This document shows, in pieces, positions 7,510-15,493 of a stretch of DNA of 45,492 nucleotides. The notes beneath the pieces are model-generated. The model had not been told where the DNA came from and did no database searches. It saw only the letters and a list, made by a program, of their open reading frames with translations. The first letter of the stretch is position 1. Every line of letters starts with the position of its first letter. Origin of the DNA: Opitutaceae bacterium. Its GTDB lineage: Bacteria > Verrucomicrobiota > Verrucomicrobiia > Opitutales > Opitutaceae. Made by a program: the position numbers and the translations under genes. The DNA lies in NCBI GenBank assembly GCA_016795565.1, contig JAEUGW010000029.1, positions 1 to 45,492 of the forward strand, given 5' to 3'.

Positions 7510-8414
7510 GCACCCCTTCGCCAATCGAACTGCAGGTCAACGACGTCACCGTCAGCTATGCCAACGGCATGGTGGCGCTGCGCGACGCCAGCTTCCGGCT
7601 CACCGGGGGCGCCATCTGCGGCCTCGTCGGCGTGAACGGCAGCGGCAAGTCCACGCTCTTCAAGGCCATCATGGATTTCGTGCGCCCGGCCCGTGGCACC
7701 GTGCTCATCGGCGGCCGACCCGTGCGGGCGGCGCTCAAGGCCAACCTCGTCGCCTACGTGCCGCAGGCGGAGGAGGTGGACTGGACCTTCCCCGTGAGCG
7801 TGTGGGATGTGGTGCTGATGGGCCGCTACGGCTACATGAACTTTCTCCGCCGCCCGGGCGCGGAGGACCGGAGCATCGCGGAGGAGAGCCTCGCGCGCGT
7901 GGGGATGCTGGATTTCCGCGAACGCCAGATCGGCGAGCTCTCCGGCGGGCAGAAAAAGCGCGTCTTCCTCGCCCGGGCGCTGGCCCAGCGCAGCCGGGTC
8001 ATCCTGCTCGACGAGCCCTTCACCGGGGTGGATGTGACCACCGAGACCACGATCATCGAGCTCCTGCGGGAACTGCGCGCCGCCGGCCACCTGATGCTCG
8101 TCTCGACGCACAACCTCGGCTCGGTGCCGGAATTTTGCGACCAGGTGGTGCTCATCAACCGCACCGTGCTGGCGGCCGGCCCGACGGAGGAGGTCTTCAC
8201 CGAGGCCAACCTCGCGCGGGCCTTCGGCGGCGTGCTCCGCCACTTCCGCTTCGATGAGTCCACCGTGCAGAAGCACGACGGCAAGGCCGTCACGCTGCTC
8301 ACCGACGACGAGCGCCCGCTGGTGTTCGGCAAGGACGGCCACCTGGAATACAGCCGCCGCGCCGGCCACGAGCAGGTGGTCGAGCAGCGCGCGGAAACCG
8401 AGGACGACAAATGA
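7506..8414 (+). CDS. Metal ABC transporter ATP-binding protein (TroB/MntB/SitB type)
   Basis: 302 residues. Walker A is GVNGSGKST at about residues 42-50. The Q-loop is [13 protein letters not shown], with the DW-FP pattern typical of manganese/iron/zinc importers. The signature is LSGGQKKR, Walker B is [12 protein letters not shown] and the switch is VSTHN. The C-terminus runs about 50 residues beyond the usual end (from [10 protein letters not shown]) and is rich in charged residues. Its role is unknown. The start overlaps the previous stop (ATGA), giving translational coupling. A 142-bp gap with palindromic repeats separates it from the first permease gene. Confidence 0.9.
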   Translation: MSTPSPIELQVNDVTVSYANGMVALRDASFRLTGGAICGLVGVNGSGKSTLFKAIMDFVRPARGTVLIGGRPVRAALKANLVAYVPQAEEVDWTFPVSVWDVVLMGRYGYMNFLRRPGAEDRSIAEESLARVGMLDFRERQIGELSGGQKKRVFLARALAQRSRVILLDEPFTGVDVTTETTIIELLRELRAAGHLMLVSTHNLGSVPEFCDQVVLINRTVLAAGPTEEVFTEANLARAFGGVLRHFRFDESTVQKHDGKAVTLLTDDERPLVFGKDGHLEYSRRAGHEQVVEQRAETEDDK

Positions 8415-8435
8415 GGGTTGTCTGCGACAGTCTTG

Positions 8436-8541
8436 CTGTAGCGGCGGTCTATGACCGCCGACCGGGTCGAACGGCGGTCATAGACCGCCGCTACAGGGCT
8501 TCGGCATCGTCGCTCGCAACCCGCGGGACTGATAGTCCCGC
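8436..8541. repeat. Paired-hairpin repeat (CTGTAGCGGCGG family) plus extra hairpin
   Basis: The 25-base arms at 8436-8460 and 8472-8496 are perfect inverted copies beginning CTGTAGCGGCGGTC, with an 11-base spacer. Each arm contains its own hairpin (CGGCGGTC, TAT, GACCGCCG). A further perfect stem GCGGGACT/AGTCCCGC follows at 8523-8541. The element sits inside the metal operon, between ATPase and permease. Related copies are at 15442 and 24789. Confidence 0.85.
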
Positions 8542-8556
8542 CTCCACCGGCACCCC

Positions 8557-9492
8557 ATGATTGAGACGCTCCTCACGCCGCTGGAATACGACTACATGCT
8601 GAAGGCCATCGCGGTCAGCGGGCTGATCGGCGGGGTGTGCGCGTTCCTCTCGTGCTTCATCACCCTCAAGGGCTGGTCGCTGATGGGAGACGCGCTTTCG
8701 CACTCAGTCGTGCCCGGGGTGGCCGTCGCCTACGCGCTGGGCTGGCCTTTTGCGGCGGGGGCCTTCGGCACGGGCCTGCTGGCGGCGGCGGGCATGGCTT
8801 TCGTGAAGACGAAGACGCGCCTCCGGGAGGATGCGGTCATCGGCGTGGTCTTCACGGCCTTTTTCGCGCTCGGGCTCTTCCTGATTTCCATCCGCCCGAG
8901 CAGCGTGGATCTGCGCACCATCGTCTTTGGCAACATCCTCGGCATCTCGGATCCGGATATCGTGCAGGTGGCGATCATCTCGGGGGTCACGCTGGCGGTG
9001 CTCGGGCTGAAGTGGCGCGACCTGCGGCTGTTCTGCTTCGATGCCAACCAGGCCCGCGCCATCGGGCTCAACGTCACCGTGCTCCACTACATGCTGCTGA
9101 CGCTGCTTTCCGCCACGGCGGTCGCCGCGTTGCAGACCGTCGGGGCCTGCCTCGTGGTTGCCATGCTGGTCACGCCCGGGGCCACCGCCTACCTGCTGAC
9201 CGACCGCTTCGAGCGCATGATCGGACTCGCCACGGCCATGGGCGTGGGCACCTCGCTGGCTGGGGCGTATGCCAGCTACTTTTTCGACGGCTCGACGGGC
9301 GGCTGCATCGTGACGCTGCAAAGCCTGCTCTTCATCCTCGCGCTCATCTTCGCGCCGAAGCACGGCCTGCGCGCGGCGCGCCGCCGGCGCCGGGTCGCGG
9401 CCCATGATTTTGCCTTGGAAGGTGGAACGCGGCCTCCGGACGCGTTTTCAGGACTCAAACAAACCCGGCCGGAGGCCGGGTTCCACCCATGA
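8557..9492 (+). CDS. Metal ABC transporter permease (TroC/SitC type)
   Basis: A 311-residue ABC-3 family membrane protein with about eight or nine segments. Typical motifs are CAFLSCFITLKGWSLMGDALSHSVVPGVA near residues 28-55 and IGLNVTVLHYMLLTLLSATAVAALQTVGACLVVAMLVTPG in the middle (shown here only as landmarks in pieces: LLTLLSATAV, LQTVGACLV, AMLVTPG). It pairs with the next gene as a heterodimeric channel. The family part ends near residue 287. The last two dozen or so residues are encoded by a repeat element (9421-9487) that retained the frame and the ATGA overlap with the next gene. The tail (LEGGTRPPDAFSGLKQTRPE) is therefore of recent and non-homologous origin. Confidence 0.87.
   Translation: MIETLLTPLEYDYMLKAIAVSGLIGGVCAFLSCFITLKGWSLMGDALSHSVVPGVAVAYALGWPFAAGAFGTGLLAAAGMAFVKTKTRLREDAVIGVVFTAFFALGLFLISIRPSSVDLRTIVFGNILGISDPDIVQVAIISGVTLAVLGLKWRDLRLFCFDANQARAIGLNVTVLHYMLLTLLSATAVAALQTVGACLVVAMLVTPGATAYLLTDRFERMIGLATAMGVGTSLAGAYASYFFDGSTGGCIVTLQSLLFILALIFAPKHGLRAARRRRRVAAHDFALEGGTRPPDAFSGLKQTRPEAGFHP
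9421..9487. repeat. Paired-hairpin repeat inside a coding region
   Basis: GGTGGAACGCGGCCTCCGG at 9421-9439 is the inverted copy of 9469-9487 with 18 of 19 matches. Each arm contains a GGCC core flanking TCC or GGA. The element encodes the C-terminal tail of the first permease and ends two bases before the start of the second. A third copy of the half unit lies at 42800-42820. Confidence 0.8.
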
Positions 9493-10331
9493 GCCAGTTA
9501 CTCGAGCCCTTCCGCTATCCCTTCATGGTCGATGCCATGGTGGTGGGCGTGGCCATCGGCGCGGTGTGCGCGGTGTTGTCGTGCTACCTCGTGCTCAAGG
9601 GCTGGTCGCTGATGGGCGACGCCATCTCGCACGCGGTGCTGCCGGGAATCGTGATCGCCTACGCCGTGGGGCTGCCGCTGGCCGTGGGCGCGTTTCTGTC
9701 GGGTCTGGTCTGCGCCGTGGCGACGGGCTACATCAAGGACAACAGCCGGGTGAAGGAGGACACGGTCATGGGCGTGGTCTTCACGGGCATGTTCGCGTTT
9801 GGCCTCGTGCTGTTCACCAAGATAAAGAGCGACCTCCACCTCGACCACATCCTCTTTGGCAACATCCTCGGCCTGGAGCCGGGCGATCTGCGCAACACGC
9901 TCGTCGTCGCCGGCCTCACGCTGGCGGTGGTGCTGACGCTGCGGCGGGATCTGCTGCTGTTCTGTTTCGATCCGGCGCAGGCGCGCGCCATCGGGCTGCC
10001 GGTCAAGGTGCTGTATTACCTGCTGCTCTCGCTGCTGGCGGTGACGATCGTCGTCTCGCTCAAGGCGGTGGGCATCATCCTTGTCATCGCCATGCTGGTG
10101 ACGCCCGGTTGCGTGGCCTACCTGTTGAGCGAGCGGTTCGGCACGATGCTGTTCATCGCCGTGGCGACGGCGGTCGGCTCGAGCCTGACCGGCGTGTATG
10201 TGAGCTTCTTCCTCAACGCCTCGACGGGCGCGTGCATCGTGCTGGTGCAGGCGCTGGTGTTTCTCGTGGTGCTGGGCTTCGCGCCCAAGCACGGCCTGTT
10301 CAAGTGGCGGCGCGGGGAGGCGGTGCCATGA
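9489..10331 (+). CDS. Metal ABC transporter permease (TroD/SitD type)
   Basis: A 280-residue ABC-3 family protein, paralogous to the preceding gene. The same landmarks are present: VLSCYLVLKGWSLMGDAISH near the N-terminus, LFGNILGLEPGDL in the middle, FCFDPAQARAIGLPV and AMLVTPGCVAYLLSERFG. It forms the channel with the previous permease. It starts on ATGA within the repeat-derived end of the upstream gene and ends on ATGA with the next small gene, so the operon remains translationally coupled despite the inserted repeat. The Mn/Fe specificity follows from the operon, not from this sequence. Confidence 0.9.
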   Translation: MSQLLEPFRYPFMVDAMVVGVAIGAVCAVLSCYLVLKGWSLMGDAISHAVLPGIVIAYAVGLPLAVGAFLSGLVCAVATGYIKDNSRVKEDTVMGVVFTGMFAFGLVLFTKIKSDLHLDHILFGNILGLEPGDLRNTLVVAGLTLAVVLTLRRDLLLFCFDPAQARAIGLPVKVLYYLLLSLLAVTIVVSLKAVGIILVIAMLVTPGCVAYLLSERFGTMLFIAVATAVGSSLTGVYVSFFLNASTGACIVLVQALVFLVVLGFAPKHGLFKWRRGEAVP

Positions 10332-10645
10332 ACTCGCCCCACTGGTTCGAGGTGGCGGTGATCTTCGGCCTGACGGCGGTCGGCACGATCCTCATGGGCC
10401 ACTGGGAGGAAGGCACGCCGAAGTGGCGACGCGTGCTGAAACCTTTCGTCCTGGCCGGGCTCTCCGTGTTCATCTCAGCCACGGCCGGGCGGGCGTGGTT
10501 CTTCGGGTTTCTCGGGCTGCTGTCGGTAGCCGTGCTGGTCATCCACGCGTGGTGGCTGCCGCGGAAAGGCATCCATGGGTGGACGGCCGAGCCGAAGGAG
10601 AAATATTACGCGCTGCGCGGCTGGAAGTGGCCGCCAAGGGAGTAG
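10328..10645 (+). CDS. Small membrane protein ending the metal operon
   Basis: 105 residues. Three hydrophobic stretches are visible (FEVAVIFGLTAVGTILMG, VLKPFVLAGLSVFISATAG and FFGFLGLLSVAVLVIHAWWL). A charged C-terminal tail GWTAEPKEKYYALRGWKW follows. I do not recognise a family. It overlaps the second permease stop by four bases (ATGA), so it is clearly in the operon. That suggests a role connected to the transporter, but none can be assigned. It converges with the adenosine deaminase gene, 18 bp away. Confidence 0.72.
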   Translation: MNSPHWFEVAVIFGLTAVGTILMGHWEEGTPKWRRVLKPFVLAGLSVFISATAGRAWFFGFLGLLSVAVLVIHAWWLPRKGIHGWTAEPKEKYYALRGWKWPPRE

Positions 10646-10663
10646 CCGGGGCGGGGTGGCCCG

Positions 10664-12061
10664 TTACTGCGCGAACGGGAAGCCCCAGTTGCGCTTGCCG
10701 TAGCCGTAGGTGACGGGCTTGACCGCGGCCAGTTGCTTGAGGGAGTCGGCCGGCGCGAATTTCGCCTCGAAGGCGGCGACGGCGCGGTCGTAGTCGGCGA
10801 GCAGCTTCGCCTTCACCTCGGGTTGGGCAAAGGAGTAGCTGAGCGAGTTGCGGCCAAGTTGGACGAGTTCACCCCAGGACAGGTTGAACTGGGTGACGGC
10901 GGTGTAGTATTCGTCCGTCATGTTGCTGTCCCACATGCCGCGGTCGTCGGTGTTGAGGCACACGGGCACGCCGGTGCGCAGGTATTCGGGGAAGGGGTGC
11001 TGCGCGAGGTCGGGGGTGTATTCGAGCAGGCGGTTGGAGATGAGGTTGATCTCGACGAGCACGCGCCGGGATTGCTGGAGCAGGAGCAGCGTGTCGGGGT
11101 CCTTGATGAGGTTCACGCCGTGGCCGATGCGCGAGGCGCCGAGGAGCAGCGTGTCGCGGATGTGAGAGTCATTACCGTCCATCTCGCCCGCGTGGATGGA
11201 GAGGGCGAGGGTCGGGTGGCGGACGCGGAGCTTGCGGAAGGTCTCGAGGAATCGGGCCGGGTAGCCGAAGCCGTTCTCCTCGATGCCCACGAGATTGATG
11301 CCGACCCACAGGTCGCGGTTGGCATCCACGAAGTCGTAGGTCTGGGCGATCGTCTCCTCGGCTCCGGGCAGGAAGCGCACCACGGACTCCTGGAAGCGCA
11401 CCGTCACGCCGCTGGCGACGACATCGGGTTGGGCGAGGCGGTGTTTGACGTAGGCGATGGCCTCGGCGCGAGGGATGGGGTTGCCGGCGTTGTCGGTCGC
11501 GCGGTCAACTCCGAACTGGGTCTCGAGGTAACTGAGGCGCTCGGCGCCGAAGGCCTTGATGTTCTCCACCAGCGATTCGGTGAGGGCCGGGAGGCTGGAG
11601 CTGATCTGTCCGCGCCGGGGCCAGAGCACGGCGAAGAACTCCACGCGGCCTTCGCCGGCCTTGTCGAGGCGCAGGCTGTCGCACCAGGCGATGCGCTCCG
11701 CGGGCGTGAGGGCGTCGAGCCGCACGTATTCGCGGCGGACCTCCGGGGGCAGGAGGTCATAGCCGAACTGCCGGAGGTTGTGGAAGAGCTTGGCGGGGGC
11801 GATGGCATCGGGTGCGGCCGGGATGCGGGCGCGGGTGTAGAAGGTGTCGCCGCCGTTGCGCGCCGGATCGGTGAGGATGGCGTAGATCCACTCGGGACGC
11901 TCGGAGCCGCTGTGGTTGTGGATGTCGCCGCCCTTGGGCAGGGCGTAGAGGAAGGTGTAGAGCTCCGCCGGGGTGGCGGACTTTTTGATCTCCTCAAAAC
12001 GGCTCGTGAATGAGGCGGCGGCGGCCGTGGTCAGGGCAAGCAGCAGGGTCAGGTATCGCAT
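10664..12061 (-). CDS. Exported adenosine deaminase (ADA/ADGF-like)
   Basis: A 465-residue amidohydrolase-superfamily enzyme that would convert adenosine to inosine and ammonia. The zinc and catalytic motifs are all visible: GDIHNHSGS (H-x-H) at about residue 46, SIHAGEMDG, RIGHGVNLI and CLNTDDRGM (terminal Asp pair). The N-terminus MRYLTLLLALTTAAAASF is a signal peptide, and the extended region before the HxH resembles secreted ADGF-type deaminases. It is the last gene of a leftward unit with a base permease and a NUP-family protein (37 bp after the permease stop), which supports a purine nucleoside role outside the cytoplasm. The start is the ATG at 12061, the first that gives a signal peptide. 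Confidence 0.85.
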   Translation of the reverse strand: MRYLTLLLALTTAAAASFTSRFEEIKKSATPAELYTFLYALPKGGDIHNHSGSERPEWIYAILTDPARNGGDTFYTRARIPAAPDAIAPAKLFHNLRQFGYDLLPPEVRREYVRLDALTPAERIAWCDSLRLDKAGEGRVEFFAVLWPRRGQISSSLPALTESLVENIKAFGAERLSYLETQFGVDRATDNAGNPIPRAEAIAYVKHRLAQPDVVASGVTVRFQESVVRFLPGAEETIAQTYDFVDANRDLWVGINLVGIEENGFGYPARFLETFRKLRVRHPTLALSIHAGEMDGNDSHIRDTLLLGASRIGHGVNLIKDPDTLLLLQQSRRVLVEINLISNRLLEYTPDLAQHPFPEYLRTGVPVCLNTDDRGMWDSNMTDEYYTAVTQFNLSWGELVQLGRNSLSYSFAQPEVKAKLLADYDRAVAAFEAKFAPADSLKQLAAVKPVTYGYGKRNWGFPFAQ

Positions 12062-12098
12062 GGGGGAGATAACGCGGCGGCACCGGCGGCCGGCAACT

Positions 12099-13442
12099 TC
12101 AAAACAGGCTGGCCAGCAGGCCGCGCAGCAGGTGCAGGGCAAAGATGGCGGCGAGCAGGTAGGTGAGGGCCGAGGCCTGCCGGGCGCGGCCCGCGGCGAG
12201 GTGCAGCACGGCGTAGGCGATGAGGCCGATGCCGATGCCCTCCGCGATGCTGAAGCTCAGCGGGATGCCGGCGATGATCAGGAAGATGGGCGCCGTCTCA
12301 ATGAAGTCGTCGAGCTTCAGCTGCGCGACCGACTGGAACATGAAGATGCCGACGATGACGAGGGCGGGCGCCGTGGCCACGGCGGGGATGGCGAGGATCA
12401 GCGGGGTCAGGAACAGGGCGAGCAGGAAGAGCAGCGCGGTGGTAGCGCCCGTCAGGCCGGTGCGGCCGCCGGCCTCGACGCCCGAGGCGGACTCGATGTA
12501 GCTGACGACGGTCGAGGTGCCGAAGAGCGAGCTGAGGATCGCGGCGATGGAATCGGCCACGAGCGCGCGGCCGGCCTTGGGCAGCTTGCCATCCGGGCCG
12601 AGCAGGCCGGCGCGCTGGGTGACGCCGATCAGGGTCCCGATGTTGTCGAACATGTCCACGAGCAGCAGCGTCAGGATGATGGGCAGGGCCTTGGCGAAAT
12701 CGTGCCGCAGCAGGTCGAAGTTGAGCTGGAACATCGTCGGCAGGGGCGAGGCCGGCAGGTCCAACAACGTCGCGGGCATCGTGGTGACCGTGCCGCCCTT
12801 GCCGTTCGGGATGATGAGGCCGGCGAGGGTGACCGCCAGGATGGACAGGATGATGGCGCCCGGGACGCGGCGGGCCACGAGCACGGCGGTGAGCAGGATG
12901 CCGCCGAAGCAGAGCAGCACGCCCGGCGAGCCGAAATCGCCGTGCGTGACGAAGGTCGCGGGGCTGGCGACGACGATGCCGCCGTTTTTCAGGCCGATGA
13001 AGGCGATGAAGAGGCCGATGCCGCAGGTGATGGCCAGCTTCAGCTGGTGGGGGATGGCGGCGATGATCTTCTCGCGCACGCCGGTGACGGAGAGGCCGAG
13101 GAAGATGACGCCGTTGACGAACACGAGGCCCAGGGCCGACTGCCACGAGACGCCCAGCCCGAGGCAGATGGTGAAGGCGAAATAGGCGTTGATGCCCATG
13201 CCCGGGGCGAGGGCCAGCGGGTAGTTGGTCAGGAACCCCATGAGCAGGGTGCTGACGGCGGCGGTGAGGGCGGTGACGGTGATCAGCGCGGCCGGCGGCA
13301 TGCCCGCGGCGGAGAGGATGGCGGGATTGACCGCGAGGATGTAGGCCATCGCGGCGAACGTCGTCGCGCCGGCGGCGAGTTCGCGGCCCACCGTCGTGCC
13401 GTTCTGGTCCAGCTTGTAGAGTCGGTTCAGCATGGGGGTCAT
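12099..13442 (-). CDS. NCS2-family purine base permease (AzgA/PbuG-like)
   Basis: A 447-residue polytopic membrane protein of the guanine/hypoxanthine branch of nucleobase:cation symporter-2. Family landmarks are the N-terminal LYKLDQNGTTVGRELAAG, TFAAMAYILAVNP, LAPGMGINAYFAF, VDMFDNIGTLIGV and the substrate motif FGTSTVVSYIESASGVEAGG. It would import hypoxanthine, guanine or adenine with protons. The start MTPMLNRLYK at 13442 overlaps the preceding stop as ATGA, indicating translational coupling. The alternative ATG at 13433 is three codons in. It is the middle gene of the purine unit. Confidence 0.9.
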   Translation of the reverse strand: MTPMLNRLYKLDQNGTTVGRELAAGATTFAAMAYILAVNPAILSAAGMPPAALITVTALTAAVSTLLMGFLTNYPLALAPGMGINAYFAFTICLGLGVSWQSALGLVFVNGVIFLGLSVTGVREKIIAAIPHQLKLAITCGIGLFIAFIGLKNGGIVVASPATFVTHGDFGSPGVLLCFGGILLTAVLVARRVPGAIILSILAVTLAGLIIPNGKGGTVTTMPATLLDLPASPLPTMFQLNFDLLRHDFAKALPIILTLLLVDMFDNIGTLIGVTQRAGLLGPDGKLPKAGRALVADSIAAILSSLFGTSTVVSYIESASGVEAGGRTGLTGATTALLFLLALFLTPLILAIPAVATAPALVIVGIFMFQSVAQLKLDDFIETAPIFLIIAGIPLSFSIAEGIGIGLIAYAVLHLAAGRARQASALTYLLAAIFALHLLRGLLASLF

Positions 13443-14512
13443 TGGGCCGCGGCGGACGGCGGGGTGTTTTCGTAGGCCGGCCAGCCCGCGACCAGCGCGT
13501 GCACGACGCGGCGGCCGACCGCATGGGCGGCCTCGAGCGAGGGCAGATAGGCGGAGTAGTGGCCGATGTCCTCGCCGCTCAGGCTTTGGGCGGCGGTGAT
13601 GCCGGGCGGCTGCAGGGTGAAGTTGGAGGCGGTGCGCAGGATGAGCACGCGCTGGACATCGGCGCGGCCGGCGTGGGTGAGGTTGGTCAGGGCGCGGAGC
13701 GTGCCGGTGTCCTCCATCGCGGAGGTCACGAAGTTGCCGCGGCCTTCGGTGTAGTAGGCGACCCAGTCGTTGGCCCATTGGTTGAGCAATTTGCCGTGCC
13801 AGTAGGTGCTCGAGGCCAGGGTGGCGCCGATGAGGATGGATGGCGGCTGCAGGGCTTGGGGCGAGTCGGTGTAGCGCGCGCGGAAACTGCGGATGGACTC
13901 GGTGTCGGCCAGCGGGGTGTCCTTGGTGAGTTGGTGGGCCCAGTGGAGCAGGCCGGGGTTCAACTGGTAGCAATGGTCCGCGCGCTCGGCGGCGGGTTGC
14001 AGGGGGAGCGCATAGGGCTTCTTCTTGCGGAGGGGGACATAGCCGGTTGCCCAGTCGGCGGGTATCTCGCGGGCGTCGATCTCATGGCCGAGGTCGCCCT
14101 CGACGGCGTAATCGGTCCACACGGCCGAGCCGACCGACGCATCCGCCGGGTCGATGCCCGCGATGCCGGCGACCAGCCAGTAGCTCTTCGCGAGGTCGAA
14201 GCGCGGGTCCAGGCCGAGGGCCATGATGGTGGCGGCGGCGTTGCTGTTGCCCACGCCCGTGACCACCCCGAGCACGGAACCGTCGGCGTTGGTGCGCACG
14301 GCGCGGTGGCCGGCAGGGAGGGGGAGGACGCGGTCCAGCTTCTCGCGCTCGACCCAGAATTGAAACTCACCCGGTTGGTCGCCGGTGTCGGCGCCGCGCT
14401 CGAACATGGCGACGATGACGACTTTCGGGCGAATGACTTCGGCAACGGCGGCCAACGCCCCGCAGAGGGCGAGCCCCGCCAGGACGCATCGGGCCAGGGA
14501 AGGAGGGAACAT
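13439..14512 (-). CDS. NUP-family purine nucleoside permease-like protein, exported
   Basis: 357 residues with a signal peptide (MFPPSLARCVLAGLALCGAL, ending near AAVAEV). It matches the NUP family (PF06516): RPKVVIVAMFERGADTGDQP at the mature N-terminus, FWVEREKLDRVLPLPAG, VVTGVGNSNAAATIMALGLD, YWLVAGIAGIDP and AMEDTGTLRALTNL. NUP is named after a Candida nucleoside permease, but the protein has no membrane segments and its fold belongs with nucleoside phosphorylases. Enzymatic cleavage of nucleosides outside the cytoplasm is therefore plausible. It is the first gene of the purine unit and shares ATGA with the base permease. Confidence 0.82.
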   Translation of the reverse strand: MFPPSLARCVLAGLALCGALAAVAEVIRPKVVIVAMFERGADTGDQPGEFQFWVEREKLDRVLPLPAGHRAVRTNADGSVLGVVTGVGNSNAAATIMALGLDPRFDLAKSYWLVAGIAGIDPADASVGSAVWTDYAVEGDLGHEIDAREIPADWATGYVPLRKKKPYALPLQPAAERADHCYQLNPGLLHWAHQLTKDTPLADTESIRSFRARYTDSPQALQPPSILIGATLASSTYWHGKLLNQWANDWVAYYTEGRGNFVTSAMEDTGTLRALTNLTHAGRADVQRVLILRTASNFTLQPPGITAAQSLSGEDIGHYSAYLPSLEAAHAVGRRVVHALVAGWPAYENTPPSAAAQ

Positions 14513-14601
14513 GCGCGCATTGAGCAGTCTTCCCGGGCGAAGGCAATTGTTTGCGCTCGTTCCCGGCTTGCCCGCGAGTGGCGCCCGGGGGAACGTAGGC
14601 C
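14513..14601. other. Divergent promoter region
   Basis: An 89-bp gap between the leftward purine unit and the rightward amidohydrolase. It must hold both promoters, but I see no convincing -35/-10 pair or operator. Confidence 0.3.
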
Positions 14602-15447
14602 GTGGCCATCATTGACGCCCATGTGCATCTTTATCCGCCGGAGGTGAACCGCGCCCCGGCGGATTGGGCGGCGGCCTGCGGCGAAGCGCACTGGGCGACG
14701 CTGTGCGCGCGCCGGCGGAAGGACGGGCGGCCGGTGCAGGCGTTTCCCTCGCTGGACCAACTGCTCCGGGACATGGATGCCGCCGGGGTGACGAAGGCCG
14801 TGCTGCTCGGCTGGTATTGGGAACGACCGGAGACCTGCGTGATGCAGAACCGGTTTTATGCGGAATGCCTTCGGGCGCATCCAGACCGGCTGGCGGCCTT
14901 CGCCGCGATTCATCCGGCGGTGACGCCCGGGGAGGTGGCGTGGGCGGAGGACAGCGGCTTCGCCGGGCTTGGGGAACTCTCGCCGCATTCGCAGGGAGTC
15001 GGCCTGCGAGATCGGACCATCCGGGCGATGGTTGAGGAAGCGGGGCGGCGGAAGCTTGCCGTGAACCTGCACGCGACGGATCCGCAATCGAGGCGCTATC
15101 CCGGCTGGGTGGAGACTCCGCTGGCGGATTTCGTGCAGCTCGCGCACGACTTCCCGGAGACAAACTTCATCCTCGCACACTGGGGCGGGGGACTGGCGTG
15201 GTCGGCGGAGGCCGCGGCGCTGCCCAATGTGTGGTTCGACACGGCGGCCTCGCCGCTGCTTTACGGCCCGGAGGTGTGGGCGAAGGCGAAGAGCGAACGC
15301 GTGCTGTTCGGTTCGGATTATCCGCTGGTGCTATATCCGCAGGTGAATTCGGAGCCCGGATTTGGCGGACTGATCGCGGAAGCACGGAAAGAGGGAGTTT
15401 CGGCCGCGGTGCTGGGCGGCAATGCAGCGGGATTGCTGAGCCTGTAG
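14602..15447 (+). CDS. Metal-dependent amidohydrolase (amidohydrolase 2 family)
   Basis: A 281-residue TIM-barrel hydrolase/decarboxylase of PF04909 type. The metal motif IDAHVHLY lies at residues 4-11. Other landmarks are GELSPHSQG, AVNLHATDP (His near 160), ILAHWGGGL (second His) and FGSDYPLV (catalytic Asp). The family includes ACMSD and lactone hydrolases; the substrate is not evident. The start is the GTG at 14602. The TAG stop (15445-15447) lies inside the left arm of a repeat element, so the natural C-terminus may have been altered. It converges with the amidase gene, which ends within the other arm of the same repeat. Confidence 0.82.
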   Translation: MAIIDAHVHLYPPEVNRAPADWAAACGEAHWATLCARRRKDGRPVQAFPSLDQLLRDMDAAGVTKAVLLGWYWERPETCVMQNRFYAECLRAHPDRLAAFAAIHPAVTPGEVAWAEDSGFAGLGELSPHSQGVGLRDRTIRAMVEEAGRRKLAVNLHATDPQSRRYPGWVETPLADFVQLAHDFPETNFILAHWGGGLAWSAEAAALPNVWFDTAASPLLYGPEVWAKAKSERVLFGSDYPLVLYPQVNSEPGFGGLIAEARKEGVSAAVLGGNAAGLLSL

Positions 15448-15493
15448 CGGCGCTCTGCGAGCGCCGTCCGGCGGTCATAGACCGCCGCTACAG
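15442..15493. repeat. Paired-hairpin repeat carrying two stop codons
   Basis: The arms at 15442-15466 and 15469-15493 belong to the CTGTAGCGGCG family. The left arm differs from the family by paired changes (GGCGCTC with GAGCGCC instead of GGCGGTC with GACCGCC), which keep its hairpin. The amidohydrolase stop TAG (15445-15447) and the amidase stop (15475-15477) both lie within it. Confidence 0.85.
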
